64,000 nt of DNA from Pedobacter mendelii (GCF_014635725.1 NZ_BMDJ01000003.1:310001-374000); one strand, 5' to 3'; shown: positions 1 through 8,262, numbered from the stretch's first letter. Numbers and translations are program-made. Notes: generated from the letters alone by a model not told the origin.

Positions 1-2
1 AA

Positions 3-401
3 GGATTTGCAAAATCAAAAGATTACATCACTCGTTGGTTAGCAGCAGTTCCTGATACGATCAAAAACCAAATTAAAACGAGTTTCCCTGGTATGCCGGG
101 TGCAGGAGGTTCTGATTTTGCATCGTTTGTAGCGGCTGGAGCTTTGGGTTATTCATTAAGTTCTACAAGCTGGGATTATGGAACTTATACATGGCACACC
201 AACCGCGACAGCTATGATAAATTAGTTTTTGATGAGATAAGAAGCAATGTGATTTTAGCTGCGATTATGGTTTATATGGCTTGCGAAGACCCCGAAAAAA
301 CGTCAACAGAGAAAGCAACAGATTTACCTGTAAATCCTCGAACAGGCAAGCCTACAGAATGGCCAGTTCAAACAAAATCGAATAGAAAAGGTGGATTATA
401 G
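3..401 (+). CDS. M28 family peptidase, C-terminal part (5' end outside window)
   Basis: An open frame runs in from the left edge and ends at a TAA. Only the last ~132 residues are present. The visible part has GAGGSDFASF, which fits the late His/Asp metal-ligand region of M28 zinc aminopeptidases (usually GGSDHASF), followed by WDYGTYTWHTNRDSYDK, a stretch typical of carboxypeptidase Q-like M28 enzymes of Bacteroidota. Here the usual His after GSD appears as Phe. Such proteins are normally exported exopeptidases that trim peptides in the periplasm or outside the cell. The signal peptide and catalytic core lie outside the window. A hairpin with a T-run follows at once. Family assignment is from motif memory. 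Confidence 0.8.
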   Translation, partial: GFAKSKDYITRWLAAVPDTIKNQIKTSFPGMPGAGGSDFASFVAAGALGYSLSSTSWDYGTYTWHTNRDSYDKLVFDEIRSNVILAAIMVYMACEDPEKTSTEKATDLPVNPRTGKPTEWPVQTKSNRKGGL

Positions 402-428
402 ATAATTCATCTAGACACTTTTTTAAAC

Positions 429-458
429 GGAGCATTTGGAAACGGATGCTCCATTTTT
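429..458 (+). terminator. Rho-independent terminator after the M28 peptidase
   Basis: A 7-bp stem GGAGCAT/ATGCTCC with a 10-nt loop is followed by A and five T, 28 bases after the peptidase stop codon. Confidence 0.75.
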
Positions 459-494
459 ATGCTATTAATTTCCCTGTACAGACTTATGCTCGAT

Positions 495-618
495 AAACCC
501 GATAAAGTGAAAATACTTTTTGTTGCAGTGCTCCAACAAGCTTAGCATGACTTGAACAAAAAGATTGAAACGATAGCGGGACTATCAGAACCAAAGGATT
601 ACTGCATTTGCTTTTCAA
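495..618 (+). repeat. Dispersed intergenic repeat, copy 1
   Basis: The copy opens with AAACCCGATAAAGTGAAAA, carries an internal inverted repeat CTTTTTGTT/AACAAAAAG, then TTGAAACGATAGCGGGAC, and ends near TTGCTTTTCAAG. The same ordered blocks recur at 5224-5316, 8093-8194 (minus) and 22387-22480. It lies between the peptidase terminator and the convergent cydB end. No coding content is seen. Confidence 0.7.
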
Positions 619-686
619 GTAATTTTAGCGAATCGGGATAGTAATATAACGGTCTTCTACAGCCTCAGACTGACAATACTGTAAAA

Positions 687-1691
687 CTATTCCTCTTTCT
701 TCTGGAATTTATAAAATAAATATCCTAAAAAAGGTAAAATTAAAACACTACCCAAAAGCAAGGCCAGACCTAAACTATAAATTGTTTTCTCGGGTCCGAT
801 GGCTTCAAAAAGTGAAATTGCATTTCCATTTTTTAGGCGAATAAAGTTTGGAAAGTGGGCATAACTTATTGCAAGCAAAATCATGGTAACTTGGAAACCG
901 GCAAGAATTCTAAGCACTTGTGTTTTTCCTTTTATCAACAAGTACCAAAGTAAAATAAGCGATAAACTTGCTAAGACGATGGCAGAAAGTCCTACCGGGT
1001 TTTTGAAAACCCAATCTGTTAATGGTATATTATCTAATTGTGCAGCGATAAAAACCATAGCTCCGAAAACTACTGCAGCGATATTCATGTATTCGGCCTT
1101 CTTAATAAACCGACGTTTATCATAAGCTTCTGTAGTTTCGCCGATTAAATAAATGGCTGCAAGAAAACCACAAAGTGCAACCGTAAATAGCCCTACCGAT
1201 ACCGAAAACCAATTTAACCAACTATAAATGTATGCAGAAGAAAAATCTTTAGCGTTCGTATCGATATGACCTGAAATTAAACTGCCGGCAATAATGCCTA
1301 AGAACAGTGGTGTGATAAAACTGGAGTACCTGAAAATACGATTATAAAGCCAATGCATATCATCTTTTATTGCATCGTAATGCCGAAATACAAATGCAGT
1401 ACCGCGAGCAATGATACCAATAAGCATAATTAAAAGCGGGATATGAAGGTAAACGGACATGGTGGTATAAATACGCGGAAACCCGACAAAAAGAATTACA
1501 ATGGCGATGATAAGCCACATGTGATTCGCTTCCCACACTGGTCCGATAGCTTGATACATGGTTTTACGGGTTTTACTTCGATTGTTTGCAGATGTAAATA
1601 ACTCAATAATTCCAGCTCCAAAATCTGCCCCGCCCAATAGGAAATAAAGCAAAATACCCAAACATAAAAAAGTAATTACAACGTATTCCAT
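687..1691 (-). CDS. cydB: Cytochrome bd ubiquinol oxidase subunit II
   Basis: The 334-aa polytopic membrane protein is CydB, the partner that stabilises the haems of CydA in the quinol-oxidising, oxygen-reducing cytochrome bd complex of the inner membrane. It starts MEYVVITFLCLGILLYFLLGG and continues ADFGAG, the CydB N-terminal signature, and has the conserved GPVWEANHMWLI block around residues 50-60. About eight to nine hydrophobic segments follow, and the length is in the usual range. It lies 89 bp downstream of cydA on the same strand, so the two probably form one transcript. The pair implies respiration at low oxygen. No CydX-like peptide was recognised. Confidence 0.96.
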   Translation of the reverse strand: MEYVVITFLCLGILLYFLLGGADFGAGIIELFTSANNRSKTRKTMYQAIGPVWEANHMWLIIAIVILFVGFPRIYTTMSVYLHIPLLIMLIGIIARGTAFVFRHYDAIKDDMHWLYNRIFRYSSFITPLFLGIIAGSLISGHIDTNAKDFSSAYIYSWLNWFSVSVGLFTVALCGFLAAIYLIGETTEAYDKRRFIKKAEYMNIAAVVFGAMVFIAAQLDNIPLTDWVFKNPVGLSAIVLASLSLILLWYLLIKGKTQVLRILAGFQVTMILLAISYAHFPNFIRLKNGNAISLFEAIGPEKTIYSLGLALLLGSVLILPFLGYLFYKFQKKEE

Positions 1692-1753
1692 AAGTTATCT
1701 TGTTGCCACATGTTAACACGGATTTGGCTTAGTGTATCTTTTAAAAATTGTTT

Positions 1754-1783
1754 ATCTGTGGTTATTCTTTTCATCTGTGGTTA
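1754..1783. repeat. Short direct repeat in the cydA-cydB gap
   Basis: The 11-mer ATCTGTGGTTA occurs at 1754-1764 and again at 1773-1783, the second copy including the cydA stop codon. It is probably a simple duplication within the spacer. Confidence 0.5.
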
Positions 1784-3109
1784 ATTCGTTTTAACAATCG
1801 ATTTATCATTGTACAGCACAGGAACCATTTTTATTTGTCGATACAGCAAGAATGTAACTACAATGCTCAGCGAAAAGTAAATTGCCGAGAAAATATAAAA
1901 GGAATATGCAATGCCAGGCATTGGTGTCACAGCATCTTTGGTACGCATAACGCCATATATTATCCAGGGTTGACGGCCAACTTCGGTAACTACCCAACCA
2001 GCTTCTAAGGCAAGGTAGCCAAGCGGAATAGCTAACACAAACAATTTAAGCAACCAGCGTTTCTCCACAAGTGGTTTCTTTCTGATTAGATTGACAAAAT
2101 ATATTAGTGAAATTAAAGCCAATAATGTTCCTATTCCAACCATAATCTGGAATGCATAATGCGTAATAGCTACTGGAGGGTGTTCATCTTCGGGAATTTT
2201 ATCTAATCCCTTTACTTCAGCTTCGAAATCGCCATGGGCAAGAAAACTAAGTGCTCTTGGAATTTTAATTGCACCTTTTACGGTTTTATCTTTTTCGTTT
2301 ACAATCCCGCCAATTAAAAGTGATGCAGGCTTTTCAGTTTTATAAAGCGCTTCCATAGCAGCAAGTTTCGCAGGTTGCCTTTTAGCTACATCTTTTGCAG
2401 AAATATCGCCACTCAAAGGTTGTAGCAATGCTCCAATACAAGCGAATACTGCAGCTATTTTAAATGCTTTCAGATGAAATTCCTTGTTCTGATTTCTCAA
2501 TATCATTAGCGCATGTACACCTGCTACTGCAAAGCCTGTGGCAGTAAATGCAGCCAGACACATGTGTAATGCCTGAGAGAACCATGCCTTATTAAACATG
2601 GCTTGAATCGGGTCGACATTTAAGTATTGTCCGTTTACAAAATCGAAGCCAGCAGGGCTATTCATCCATGCATTTGCGGCAACTACCAAAATCCCTGAGG
2701 CTAATCCGCTTACTCCAACAACCATCCCTGTGAACCAGTGAAACCACTTATTCAATTTATTCCAACCATAAAGGAAAAATCCCAGAGCAATTGCCTCGAT
2801 AAAAAAGGCCGTTCCTTCCAACGAAAATGGCATCCCAAAAATCGGACCTGCATGTTCCATAAATTTAGGCCAAAGCAATCCTAATTCAAAGGATAACATT
2901 GTACCGGAAACAGCACCTGTAGCAAAAAAAATAGCTACACCTTTACTCCAGGCCTTTGTTAGGTTTTTATAAACTTCATCGTTCGTTTTTAACCATTTAT
3001 AATGCGAAACAGCCATAAAGAATGGCATAACCATACCTATACAAGAGAAAATGATATGAAAGCCTAAGGATAAGGCCATTTGGGATCGTGCTGCTAAAAA
3101 ATCATCCAT
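1781..3109 (-). CDS. cydA: Cytochrome bd ubiquinol oxidase subunit I
   Basis: CydA carries the haems b558, b595 and d and oxidises quinol with reduction of O2 to water. The 442-aa protein starts MDDFLAARSQMALSLGFHII, with the haem-ligand His in the first helix at residue 18. It has the GRQPW motif (in EVGRQPWII) late in the protein and about nine membrane spans. It is about 80 residues shorter than the E. coli protein, which suggests the short Q-loop type. A TATATTTG promoter element sits just upstream, and cydB follows in the same direction. Together with the cbb3 cluster at the far end of the window it gives the cell two high-affinity oxidase types. Confidence 0.96.
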   Translation of the reverse strand: MDDFLAARSQMALSLGFHIIFSCIGMVMPFFMAVSHYKWLKTNDEVYKNLTKAWSKGVAIFFATGAVSGTMLSFELGLLWPKFMEHAGPIFGMPFSLEGTAFFIEAIALGFFLYGWNKLNKWFHWFTGMVVGVSGLASGILVVAANAWMNSPAGFDFVNGQYLNVDPIQAMFNKAWFSQALHMCLAAFTATGFAVAGVHALMILRNQNKEFHLKAFKIAAVFACIGALLQPLSGDISAKDVAKRQPAKLAAMEALYKTEKPASLLIGGIVNEKDKTVKGAIKIPRALSFLAHGDFEAEVKGLDKIPEDEHPPVAITHYAFQIMVGIGTLLALISLIYFVNLIRKKPLVEKRWLLKLFVLAIPLGYLALEAGWVVTEVGRQPWIIYGVMRTKDAVTPMPGIAYSFYIFSAIYFSLSIVVTFLLYRQIKMVPVLYNDKSIVKTN

Positions 3110-3134
3110 ATCTGATATTGGATTTTGTGTAACA

Positions 3135-3142
3135 CAAATATA
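3135..3142 (-). promoter_or_regulatory. Probable -7 promoter element of cydAB
   Basis: Read on the minus strand the bases are TATATTTG, an exact match to the Bacteroidota TAnnTTTG element, 25 bases before the cydA ATG. The next bases form a TTTGTGT/ACACAAA palindrome (3124-3138) that could be an operator. No convincing -33 box was seen. Confidence 0.5.
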
Positions 3143-3247
3143 GCAGATAAGGCTTAGGATATAGCGGTTTTAGAGTGGTTGTTTAGATTTATTTTAAATA
3201 TAGAATGTTTATAAATTGAAGAAAGTTTTGGGTTAATGGGACAATTA

Positions 3248-3282
3248 GATTCGCAGATTATGTCAGTATCAATCTGCGAATC
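3248..3282 (-). terminator. Strong hairpin after the MBL-fold gene
   Basis: A perfect 12-bp inverted repeat GATTCGCAGATT/AATCTGCGAATC with an 11-nt loop starts 12 bases past the stop of the gene ending at 3295. It lacks a clear T-run on either side, so termination is probable but not certain. Confidence 0.5.
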
Positions 3283-3294
3283 TGTAGCTAAAAA

Positions 3295-4194
3295 TTAAGC
3301 ACCTTTCAATTCATCATAGGCAGCACTCAAACTTCTCTGAATACCATCGCCTTGCCATTCTGGTGCTTTTGGTATTGATGTTGCCTTCAAAATATCTTCT
3401 TTCGATTTTCCAGCTTTGATTTCTCCACCTACAAAAGCCATCAAATTTTTTAAATAATCCTGATAAGCTTTTACATCTGCCTTCGTTCCTGTCACTTTTT
3501 CTGGGTCTAAACTATGTCCCCAAATAAACAGTGTATCTTTATCAAATTGCTTCTGGATTTTATCCAATGCAGTAATCCAATTGCCAATATGTGCACCATT
3601 TTCTCTATCAATATACGGAAACCTACGATTGAATACTAAATCGCCTACGTGAACGATATTAGCATTTTCGAAGTGATAAACTGCATCTCCATTTGTATGA
3701 CCAGAACCATAATAGTAAGCACTAATTTTTTCATCGCCGACAGGCGCTTTCCAACCTGTGCCGAATGTTGTGTCGGGCAATAATTGTTTATCTAAATTAT
3801 TTGCTTTTTCAGCAGCCTTTTTCTGATTTACAAGTGAGTTTTGATGTGCTACTACTTTCTCTGCCAAACCTTTAAATGCAATATTCCCTGCGGTATGATC
3901 GCCGTGATGGTGAGTATTGATTAAATATTTGAAAGGTTTCTCGCCAAGTTTTTTCAATTCTTCTATAACATGAGGCGCTGATGTAGGGAATTGGGAATCA
4001 ATAGCAACAAATCCATTTGATGAATTGAGCCAACCAATAGTTCCACCTTGCTCGGTAAAAATACCAACGTTATTTCTTAATGGTTTGAAATTGTACGCTC
4101 TGAATAATTCTTGCTGTGCAAAAACATCTGTTTTATAAATCGAAAGCATAGCCATAGCCAATGCAGAATTTTTGATAAAATTTCTTCTTTCCAT
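3295..4194 (-). CDS. Exported MBL-fold metallo-hydrolase
   Basis: The protein has the metallo-beta-lactamase fold signature THHHGDHTAGN (HxHxDH), a later GHTNGD histidine and a C-terminal GHSLD histidine, the usual set for a dinuclear zinc site. I choose the ATG at 4194, giving MERRNFIKNSALAMAMLSIY, because a twin-arginine-like RRNFIK motif followed by a hydrophobic stretch then stands at the N terminus. The frame is open to 4218, but that adds only eight residues before the signal. Export through Tat would place a folded, metal-loaded enzyme in the periplasm. The substrate cannot be read from sequence; relatives include subclass-B-type hydrolases and quinoprotein-relay proteins, so beta-lactamase activity should not be assumed. 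Confidence 0.82.
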   Translation of the reverse strand: MERRNFIKNSALAMAMLSIYKTDVFAQQELFRAYNFKPLRNNVGIFTEQGGTIGWLNSSNGFVAIDSQFPTSAPHVIEELKKLGEKPFKYLINTHHHGDHTAGNIAFKGLAEKVVAHQNSLVNQKKAAEKANNLDKQLLPDTTFGTGWKAPVGDEKISAYYYGSGHTNGDAVYHFENANIVHVGDLVFNRRFPYIDRENGAHIGNWITALDKIQKQFDKDTLFIWGHSLDPEKVTGTKADVKAYQDYLKNLMAFVGGEIKAGKSKEDILKATSIPKAPEWQGDGIQRSLSAAYDELKGA

Positions 4195-4204
4195 TTTCGT
4201 ATTT

Positions 4205-4236
4205 AACTTAAAAGCCACAGCATCTTGCTGTGGCTT
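4205..4236 (-). terminator. Hairpin terminator downstream of the 67-aa gene
   Basis: Arms AAGCCACAGCA and TGCTGTGGCTT pair perfectly over 11 bp around a 3-nt loop. On the minus strand the stem is followed by TTTAAGTTAAAT. It separates the small gene at 4278-4481 from the MBL gene. Confidence 0.6.
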
Positions 4237-4277
4237 AAATTTAATAATTTTTGGTTATAAATTATTTCATTACAAAT

Positions 4278-4481
4278 TTATATTCCAGAACCTGGTGTTG
4301 TACCTGGCTCATGACCTGGTCCGAAAGAATTATTCTTGCGGCCTTTATCTTTATTGAATAAATTGGTGCCTACTTTTGATGATTTGTTTTCATCAAGTTT
4401 CCTATCGTCTTTAATATCTTCTGCTGATTTGTTTAGCAAGTCATTCTCAACAACTTTACCTTTTTCTTTATTATTTTCCAT
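4278..4481 (-). CDS. Small hydrophilic protein with Gly/Pro-rich tail, paralogue of the next gene
   Basis: The 67-aa protein is highly charged (Lys, Asp, Glu, Asn) up to about residue 50 and ends in NNSFGPGHEPGTTPGSGI. I do not recognise a family. The last 27 residues align without gaps to the last 27 residues of the protein at 4617-4817, with 13 identities including FNK, RK, NSFG, HE and GS. That supports both as real, duplicated genes. It has its own terminator-like hairpin at 4205-4236. There is no signal peptide, membrane span or modification enzyme beside it. A precursor peptide role is possible but unproven. Confidence 0.55.
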   Translation of the reverse strand: MENNKEKGKVVENDLLNKSAEDIKDDRKLDENKSSKVGTNLFNKDKGRKNNSFGPGHEPGTTPGSGI

Positions 4482-4616
4482 TGTTTTTCAATTTGATATA
4501 TTAGAAGAACAAGCGAAAAATAATATTGTTTTTGTTAGTTGTTTTAGGAATGAGTTTAAACATAACGGTTTCTTTCCTTTCGTAGAAAAGATTTTTATTT
4601 TGCTTTTGATTTAAAA

Positions 4617-4817
4617 TTATAACATTGAGCCAGACAATTTTCTTAATTCATGTATGCAACCAAATGAATTAAATTTCCTTTTATGAACCTTGTTAAAGTG
4701 ATTTGAAGATTCAAACGAAAACGGCAGCAAAATGAATTTGTAAATGTGCTTTCTTTCTGATAGCGATTTTCCATTCTCAAGATTTGTTGATTGTGGATTG
4801 GTTTCCTGATTTTCCAT
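4617..4817 (-). CDS. Small protein, diverged paralogue of the 67-aa protein
   Basis: The 66-aa protein begins MENQETNPQ, where the neighbour begins MENNKEKG, and ends FNSFGCIHELRKLSGSML. The shared positions are listed under the neighbouring gene. The Gly/Pro-rich tail of the neighbour is largely lost here and replaced by HELRKLSGSM, and the middle is more hydrophobic (IYKFILLPFSF). It lies 135 bp upstream of the 67-aa gene on the same strand. It may be a diverging or decaying duplicate. Function unknown. Confidence 0.45.
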   Translation of the reverse strand: MENQETNPQSTNLENGKSLSERKHIYKFILLPFSFESSNHFNKVHKRKFNSFGCIHELRKLSGSML

Positions 4818-5055
4818 AACAATAAGTTTTATAAAAGCTTGGTTGCTTTTGTGGGTTGATTAAATTTTAAAAAGAATATGTATTGATTCTACTACCGAGA
4901 ATTAAAGAAAGCTGTTTTTAAAATTTGTTTAACCTTATACCAAGGGATTTTTGATAAGGTTTCGTTGAGGAACTAAATGTTATTGGCAGTTTTGGAGTGC
5001 CTTTATCTTATTTAAATATAAGTTTTTGTTTTGAGATTTGCAAATGATAAATCTT

Positions 5056-5176
5056 CAGTTGACTTAAGTCAACGGCGATGAAATGCAACTAGCCAAATAA
5101 AGTCGGAGGTAATGAAGTGCAACTAATTTAAAACTGAAGCCATTAAATTCATTGCCGTCTTGCTTCAGCAGACGGA
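5056..5176. repeat. Composite palindromic intergenic element
   Basis: This lies in the 565-bp gene-free stretch 4818-5382. The left part has a perfect 16-bp palindrome GTTGACTTAAGTCAAC (5058-5073) followed by GGCGATGAA. The right part, read on the other strand, has a CCGTC/GACGG hairpin followed by GGCAATGAA. The two heads face each other about 60 bp apart, and ATGAAATGCAACTA and ATGAAGTGCAACTA form a near-direct repeat between them. No transposase is present. It resembles a small non-coding mobile or REP-like unit. Confidence 0.5.
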
Positions 5177-5223
5177 TTTAAAAATTTATTTTCTTTCCCA
5201 AGCACCACAAACCTTTGTAACCC

Positions 5224-5316
5224 AAACCTGATTGACGTGGAAACCAAAAGCTTTTTCTGCTTTTGTTGGAACAGAAAGCAGGACTAACTTTAACAATTGC
5301 ACTACAATTGCTTTCA
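5224..5316 (+). repeat. Dispersed intergenic repeat, copy 2
   Basis: Blocks in order are AAACCTGATTGACGTGGAAA, an inverted repeat CAAAAGC/GCTTTTG, then TTGGAACAGAAAGCAGGAC and ATTGCTTTCAAAA. It matches copies 1, 3 and 4 in block order while the hairpin arms differ in sequence. Confidence 0.7.
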
Positions 5317-5329
5317 AAAAAAATCGGCA

Positions 5330-5358
5330 TAAAAAAAGTCTCGAATTGCTCCGAGACT
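5330..5358 (-). terminator. Rho-independent terminator after the cysteine desulfurase gene
   Basis: Stem AGTCTCG/CGAGACT, read on the minus strand, ends in a run of seven T. The same stem sequence is used at 14259-14282 and 19523-19544. Confidence 0.8.
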
Positions 5359-5382
5359 GTTCCTATTTGGTTATTGATATTT

Positions 5383-6531
5383 TTAGGCTAAAGCATTTTG
5401 CTTAACCACCATTTTAACTTTTTCGATTACATAATCTAATTCTTCTTTTGTAGTAAATTTACTGAAAGAAAAACGAACAGAGGGACGATTTGGATCGGCG
5501 TTTATACCATTTAAAACGTGCGAACCGATGTTAGAACCAGAAGAACAGGCACTACCGCCGGATGCGCAAATTCCATTAATATCTAAATTGAATAATAACA
5601 TATCGGCCATGTCCATTTCAGGAAAAGAAACGTTTAATACGGTATAAAGGCTTTTATCTGCATCGGTTTCACCATTAAAGGCAATACCCGAAATTTCTGC
5701 AATTAGTTGCTCTTTTAAATAATCTTTTAAGCCTTGGATGTGATTTTGGTGTTGTTCCATTTCCGTATAGGCAATTTCTAAAGCTTTTGCCAAACCAACA
5801 ATACCGTAAACATTCTCTGTTCCGCCACGCATATTGCGTTCTTGTGCGCCACCATAAATCATTGGTGGAATTTTGATATTACTATTTACGTATAAGAAAC
5901 CAACACCTTTCGGACCATGAAGTTTATGTGCAGCGCAAACAATAAAATGTGCTTTTAAATCGCGAACATTATGTGTGTAGTGCCCCATTGTTTGAACGGT
6001 ATCTGCGTGATAAATTGCATTATATTTTTCGCAGATATCGCCAACTTTAGCCATATCAGTTAATGTGCCTAATTCGTTATTTGCATGCATTAGAGACACG
6101 AAAGTACGTTCATTATTTTGAAGCAATTCTTCTAAATGTGCGTAATCTACATTGCCTTTTTCATCGACTTTTACAAAACTCAACTTATCAATCTCGCCGT
6201 TTTTAAGCATGATATTTAAAGTCTGTTCTACAGCGTGATGCTCGATTTTTGAAGTAATTGCATGTTTAATGCCATAAGCTGATATACCGCAACGAATCGC
6301 TGTATTATCTGCTTCGGTACCGCCCGAAGTGAAAAATATTTCGGATGGTGATGCACCCAAAAGATTTGCAACCGTTTTACGTGCCTTTTCTACTAAAGTC
6401 CTTACTTCTCTTCCAAGCGCATGAATAGCCGATGGATTACCAAAATAGTTCTCCATCACGTTTGTCATTTCTGCAATTACTTCCTTATCTAAAGGCGTTG
6501 TAGCTGCATTATCTAAATAAACTCTCTTCAT
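5383..6531 (-). CDS. Cysteine desulfurase, NifS/IscS family
   Basis: The 382-aa enzyme is a PLP-dependent class V aminotransferase-fold protein that removes sulfur from cysteine to feed Fe-S cluster or thio-cofactor assembly. The N-terminal VYLDNAATTPL, the GGTEADNTAI cofactor-phosphate loop (70-79), HADTVQ (175-180), the PLP lysine in AAHKLHGPKG (K203) and the persulfide cysteine in GGSACSSGS (C329) are all present, with length as usual. It lies 3 bp after glmM on the same strand, suggesting co-transcription, and is followed by a terminator. Whether it is the main IscS or a dedicated paralogue cannot be told, since no IscU or SufU is nearby. Confidence 0.93.
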   Translation of the reverse strand: MKRVYLDNAATTPLDKEVIAEMTNVMENYFGNPSAIHALGREVRTLVEKARKTVANLLGASPSEIFFTSGGTEADNTAIRCGISAYGIKHAITSKIEHHAVEQTLNIMLKNGEIDKLSFVKVDEKGNVDYAHLEELLQNNERTFVSLMHANNELGTLTDMAKVGDICEKYNAIYHADTVQTMGHYTHNVRDLKAHFIVCAAHKLHGPKGVGFLYVNSNIKIPPMIYGGAQERNMRGGTENVYGIVGLAKALEIAYTEMEQHQNHIQGLKDYLKEQLIAEISGIAFNGETDADKSLYTVLNVSFPEMDMADMLLFNLDINGICASGGSACSSGSNIGSHVLNGINADPNRPSVRFSFSKFTTKEELDYVIEKVKMVVKQNALA

Positions 6532-6534
6532 GTG

Positions 6535-7923
6535 TTAGTTTAATTTAAGGATTTCTTTAATATCAGAAATGATTTTGTTGGCCAAACTTTCGGCAACCGT
6601 TTCATTTTCGGCCTCACTATAAATACGGATAATCGGTTCTGTATTAGAACGACGTAAATGAACCCATGTTTTATCAAACTCGATTTTTAAACCATCAATT
6701 GTGCTATAAGGCTGATTTTTATATTTTTCTTCTACTTGTTTTAACAAATTATCGATATCCATTTCTGGCGTAAGGGTAATTTTATTTTTGGAAATATGGT
6801 ATTGAGGATAACTGCTTCTTAATAAAGAGATAGATTTACCAAATTTAGCCAAATGTGTTAAAAATAAAGCAATTCCAACTAAAGCATCTCTGCCATAATG
6901 CGATTCAGGATAGATAATTCCACCATTTCCCTCGCCGCCAATAATTGCATCGGTTTCTTTCATTTTATTAACCACATTCACTTCTCCAACTGCCGATGCG
7001 TTATATTCTGAACCTGCTTTCTCAGTAACATCGCGTAAAGCACGTGTTGAAGAAAGGTTTGAAACCGTATTTCCTGGAGTATTTTTCAATACGTAATCTG
7101 CAACTGCAACCAAGGTATATTCTTCGCCAAACATCCTTCCGTCTTCGTTTACGAAACATAAACGGTCAACATCTGGGTCAACTACGATACCTAAATCGGC
7201 ATTTTGTTTTTGTACTTCTTTCGAAATTTCAGTTAAATTTTCAGGAAGCGGTTCAGGGTTATGCGGAAACTGTCCGTTTGGTTCGCAATACAATTCGGTA
7301 ACTCTGGTTACGCCCAAAGCCCTTAACAAAGCAGGAATAAAAATTCCTCCGGTAGAATTTACGCAATCTATAACAACTTTAAAATCGGCTTTTTTAATTG
7401 CTTCAACATCAACCAAAGGCAACGCCAAAACTTTATCTATGTGTTTTTGCAGATAAGTATCATTTTTAATCACCTTACCTAATTTATCTACTTCAGCAAA
7501 TTCGAAACTTGCGCTTTCTGCCAAATCTAAAACTTCTTTACCATCTAAATCGCTAATAAATTCACCATCATGATTTAATAATTTCAAGGCATTCCATTGT
7601 TTTGGGTTGTGACTTGCGGTTAAAATAATACCGCCACCAGCTTGCTCACCTGGCACCGCAACTTCTACAGTTGGCGTGGTCGATAAGCCTAAATCGATCA
7701 CTTCGATACCCAAACCTTGCAAGGTTCCGAGAACCAAATTGTTAACCATTTCGCCCGAAATACGTGCATCACGACCTAAAACGATTCTTTTGTTTCCTGT
7801 TTTTTGTACTACCCAGCTACCAAAAGCAGCTGTAAATTTCACTATATCTATCGGTGTTAAGCCGTTTCCAGCTTGTCCGCCAATGGTTCCTCGTATTCCT
7901 GAAATCGATTTTATTAAAGTCAC
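6535..7923 (-). CDS. glmM: Phosphoglucosamine mutase / phosphohexomutase
   Basis: This 462-aa alpha-D-phosphohexomutase would interconvert glucosamine-6-phosphate and glucosamine-1-phosphate on the way to UDP-GlcNAc, peptidoglycan and LPS. The active serine is in TASHNPKQWN (S104), the Mg loop is DPDVDRL (D249, D251, D253), the sugar-binding GEGNGG motif is around residue 335, and the phosphate-binding loop RRSNTEPIIRIY is near the C terminus. Four domains are accounted for. In Bacteroidota this clade is annotated GlmM, although phosphomanno/phosphoglucomutase activity is hard to exclude from sequence. It leads an operon with the cysteine desulfurase; a TATTTTTG promoter element lies at 7946-7953. 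Confidence 0.88.
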   Translation of the reverse strand: MTLIKSISGIRGTIGGQAGNGLTPIDIVKFTAAFGSWVVQKTGNKRIVLGRDARISGEMVNNLVLGTLQGLGIEVIDLGLSTTPTVEVAVPGEQAGGGIILTASHNPKQWNALKLLNHDGEFISDLDGKEVLDLAESASFEFAEVDKLGKVIKNDTYLQKHIDKVLALPLVDVEAIKKADFKVVIDCVNSTGGIFIPALLRALGVTRVTELYCEPNGQFPHNPEPLPENLTEISKEVQKQNADLGIVVDPDVDRLCFVNEDGRMFGEEYTLVAVADYVLKNTPGNTVSNLSSTRALRDVTEKAGSEYNASAVGEVNVVNKMKETDAIIGGEGNGGIIYPESHYGRDALVGIALFLTHLAKFGKSISLLRSSYPQYHISKNKITLTPEMDIDNLLKQVEEKYKNQPYSTIDGLKIEFDKTWVHLRRSNTEPIIRIYSEAENETVAESLANKIISDIKEILKLN

Positions 7924-7945
7924 TTCGTGTATTTTATTTGAAGCT

Positions 7946-7953
7946 CAAAAATA
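7946..7953 (-). promoter_or_regulatory. Probable -7 promoter element of glmM
   Basis: Minus-strand bases TATTTTTG match TAnnTTTG, 23 bases before the ATG. No clear -33 box was found. Confidence 0.4.
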
Positions 7954-8092
7954 AGAAAAAAAACAAGATAGCAGCTATTTTAAGCAGGCTTGGCTTGTTA
8001 ATTTACATTGTTTTTATATCTATTTATACGATGTATTTAATAGAAATTCGGTTGCTGGTTTTAGTCAAACGTGTGACTGATTTTTTTATTTT

Positions 8093-8194
8093 TTGAAAAG
8101 CAATTGTAGTGATGCTTCGGTTATAGCAGTCCCGCCCTCGTTTCAAATCCTCGTCTCGTTCCTCGCCTTGCGGGTTTTTCACTAAGTCGGGTTT
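8093..8194 (-). repeat. Dispersed intergenic repeat, copy 4
   Basis: Read on the minus strand the order is AAACCCGACTTAGTGAAAA, a variable middle, TTTGAAACGAGGGCGGGAC and ACAATTGCTTTTCAA, matching the other three copies. A reading frame crosses it on the minus strand but is composed mostly of the repeat. It lies in the gene-free stretch 7924-8589, which also holds the inverted repeat at 8263-8338. Confidence 0.7.
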
Positions 8195-8262
8195 AAAGAA
8201 ATTAGGATTGTGAGGCAAAACGAAAACTACTGCCGCGACTTTTGTCTCTCTCTTTTGGCGTT

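Noticed and set aside
3295-4194. Metallo-beta-lactamase resistance enzyme
   Set aside because: The fold is shared with many hydrolases; nothing in the motifs points to beta-lactam substrates.
8024-8218. Open frame of 64 codons on the minus strand
   Set aside because: Most of it is the dispersed repeat copy at 8093-8194; the reading frame is a by-product of the repeat.
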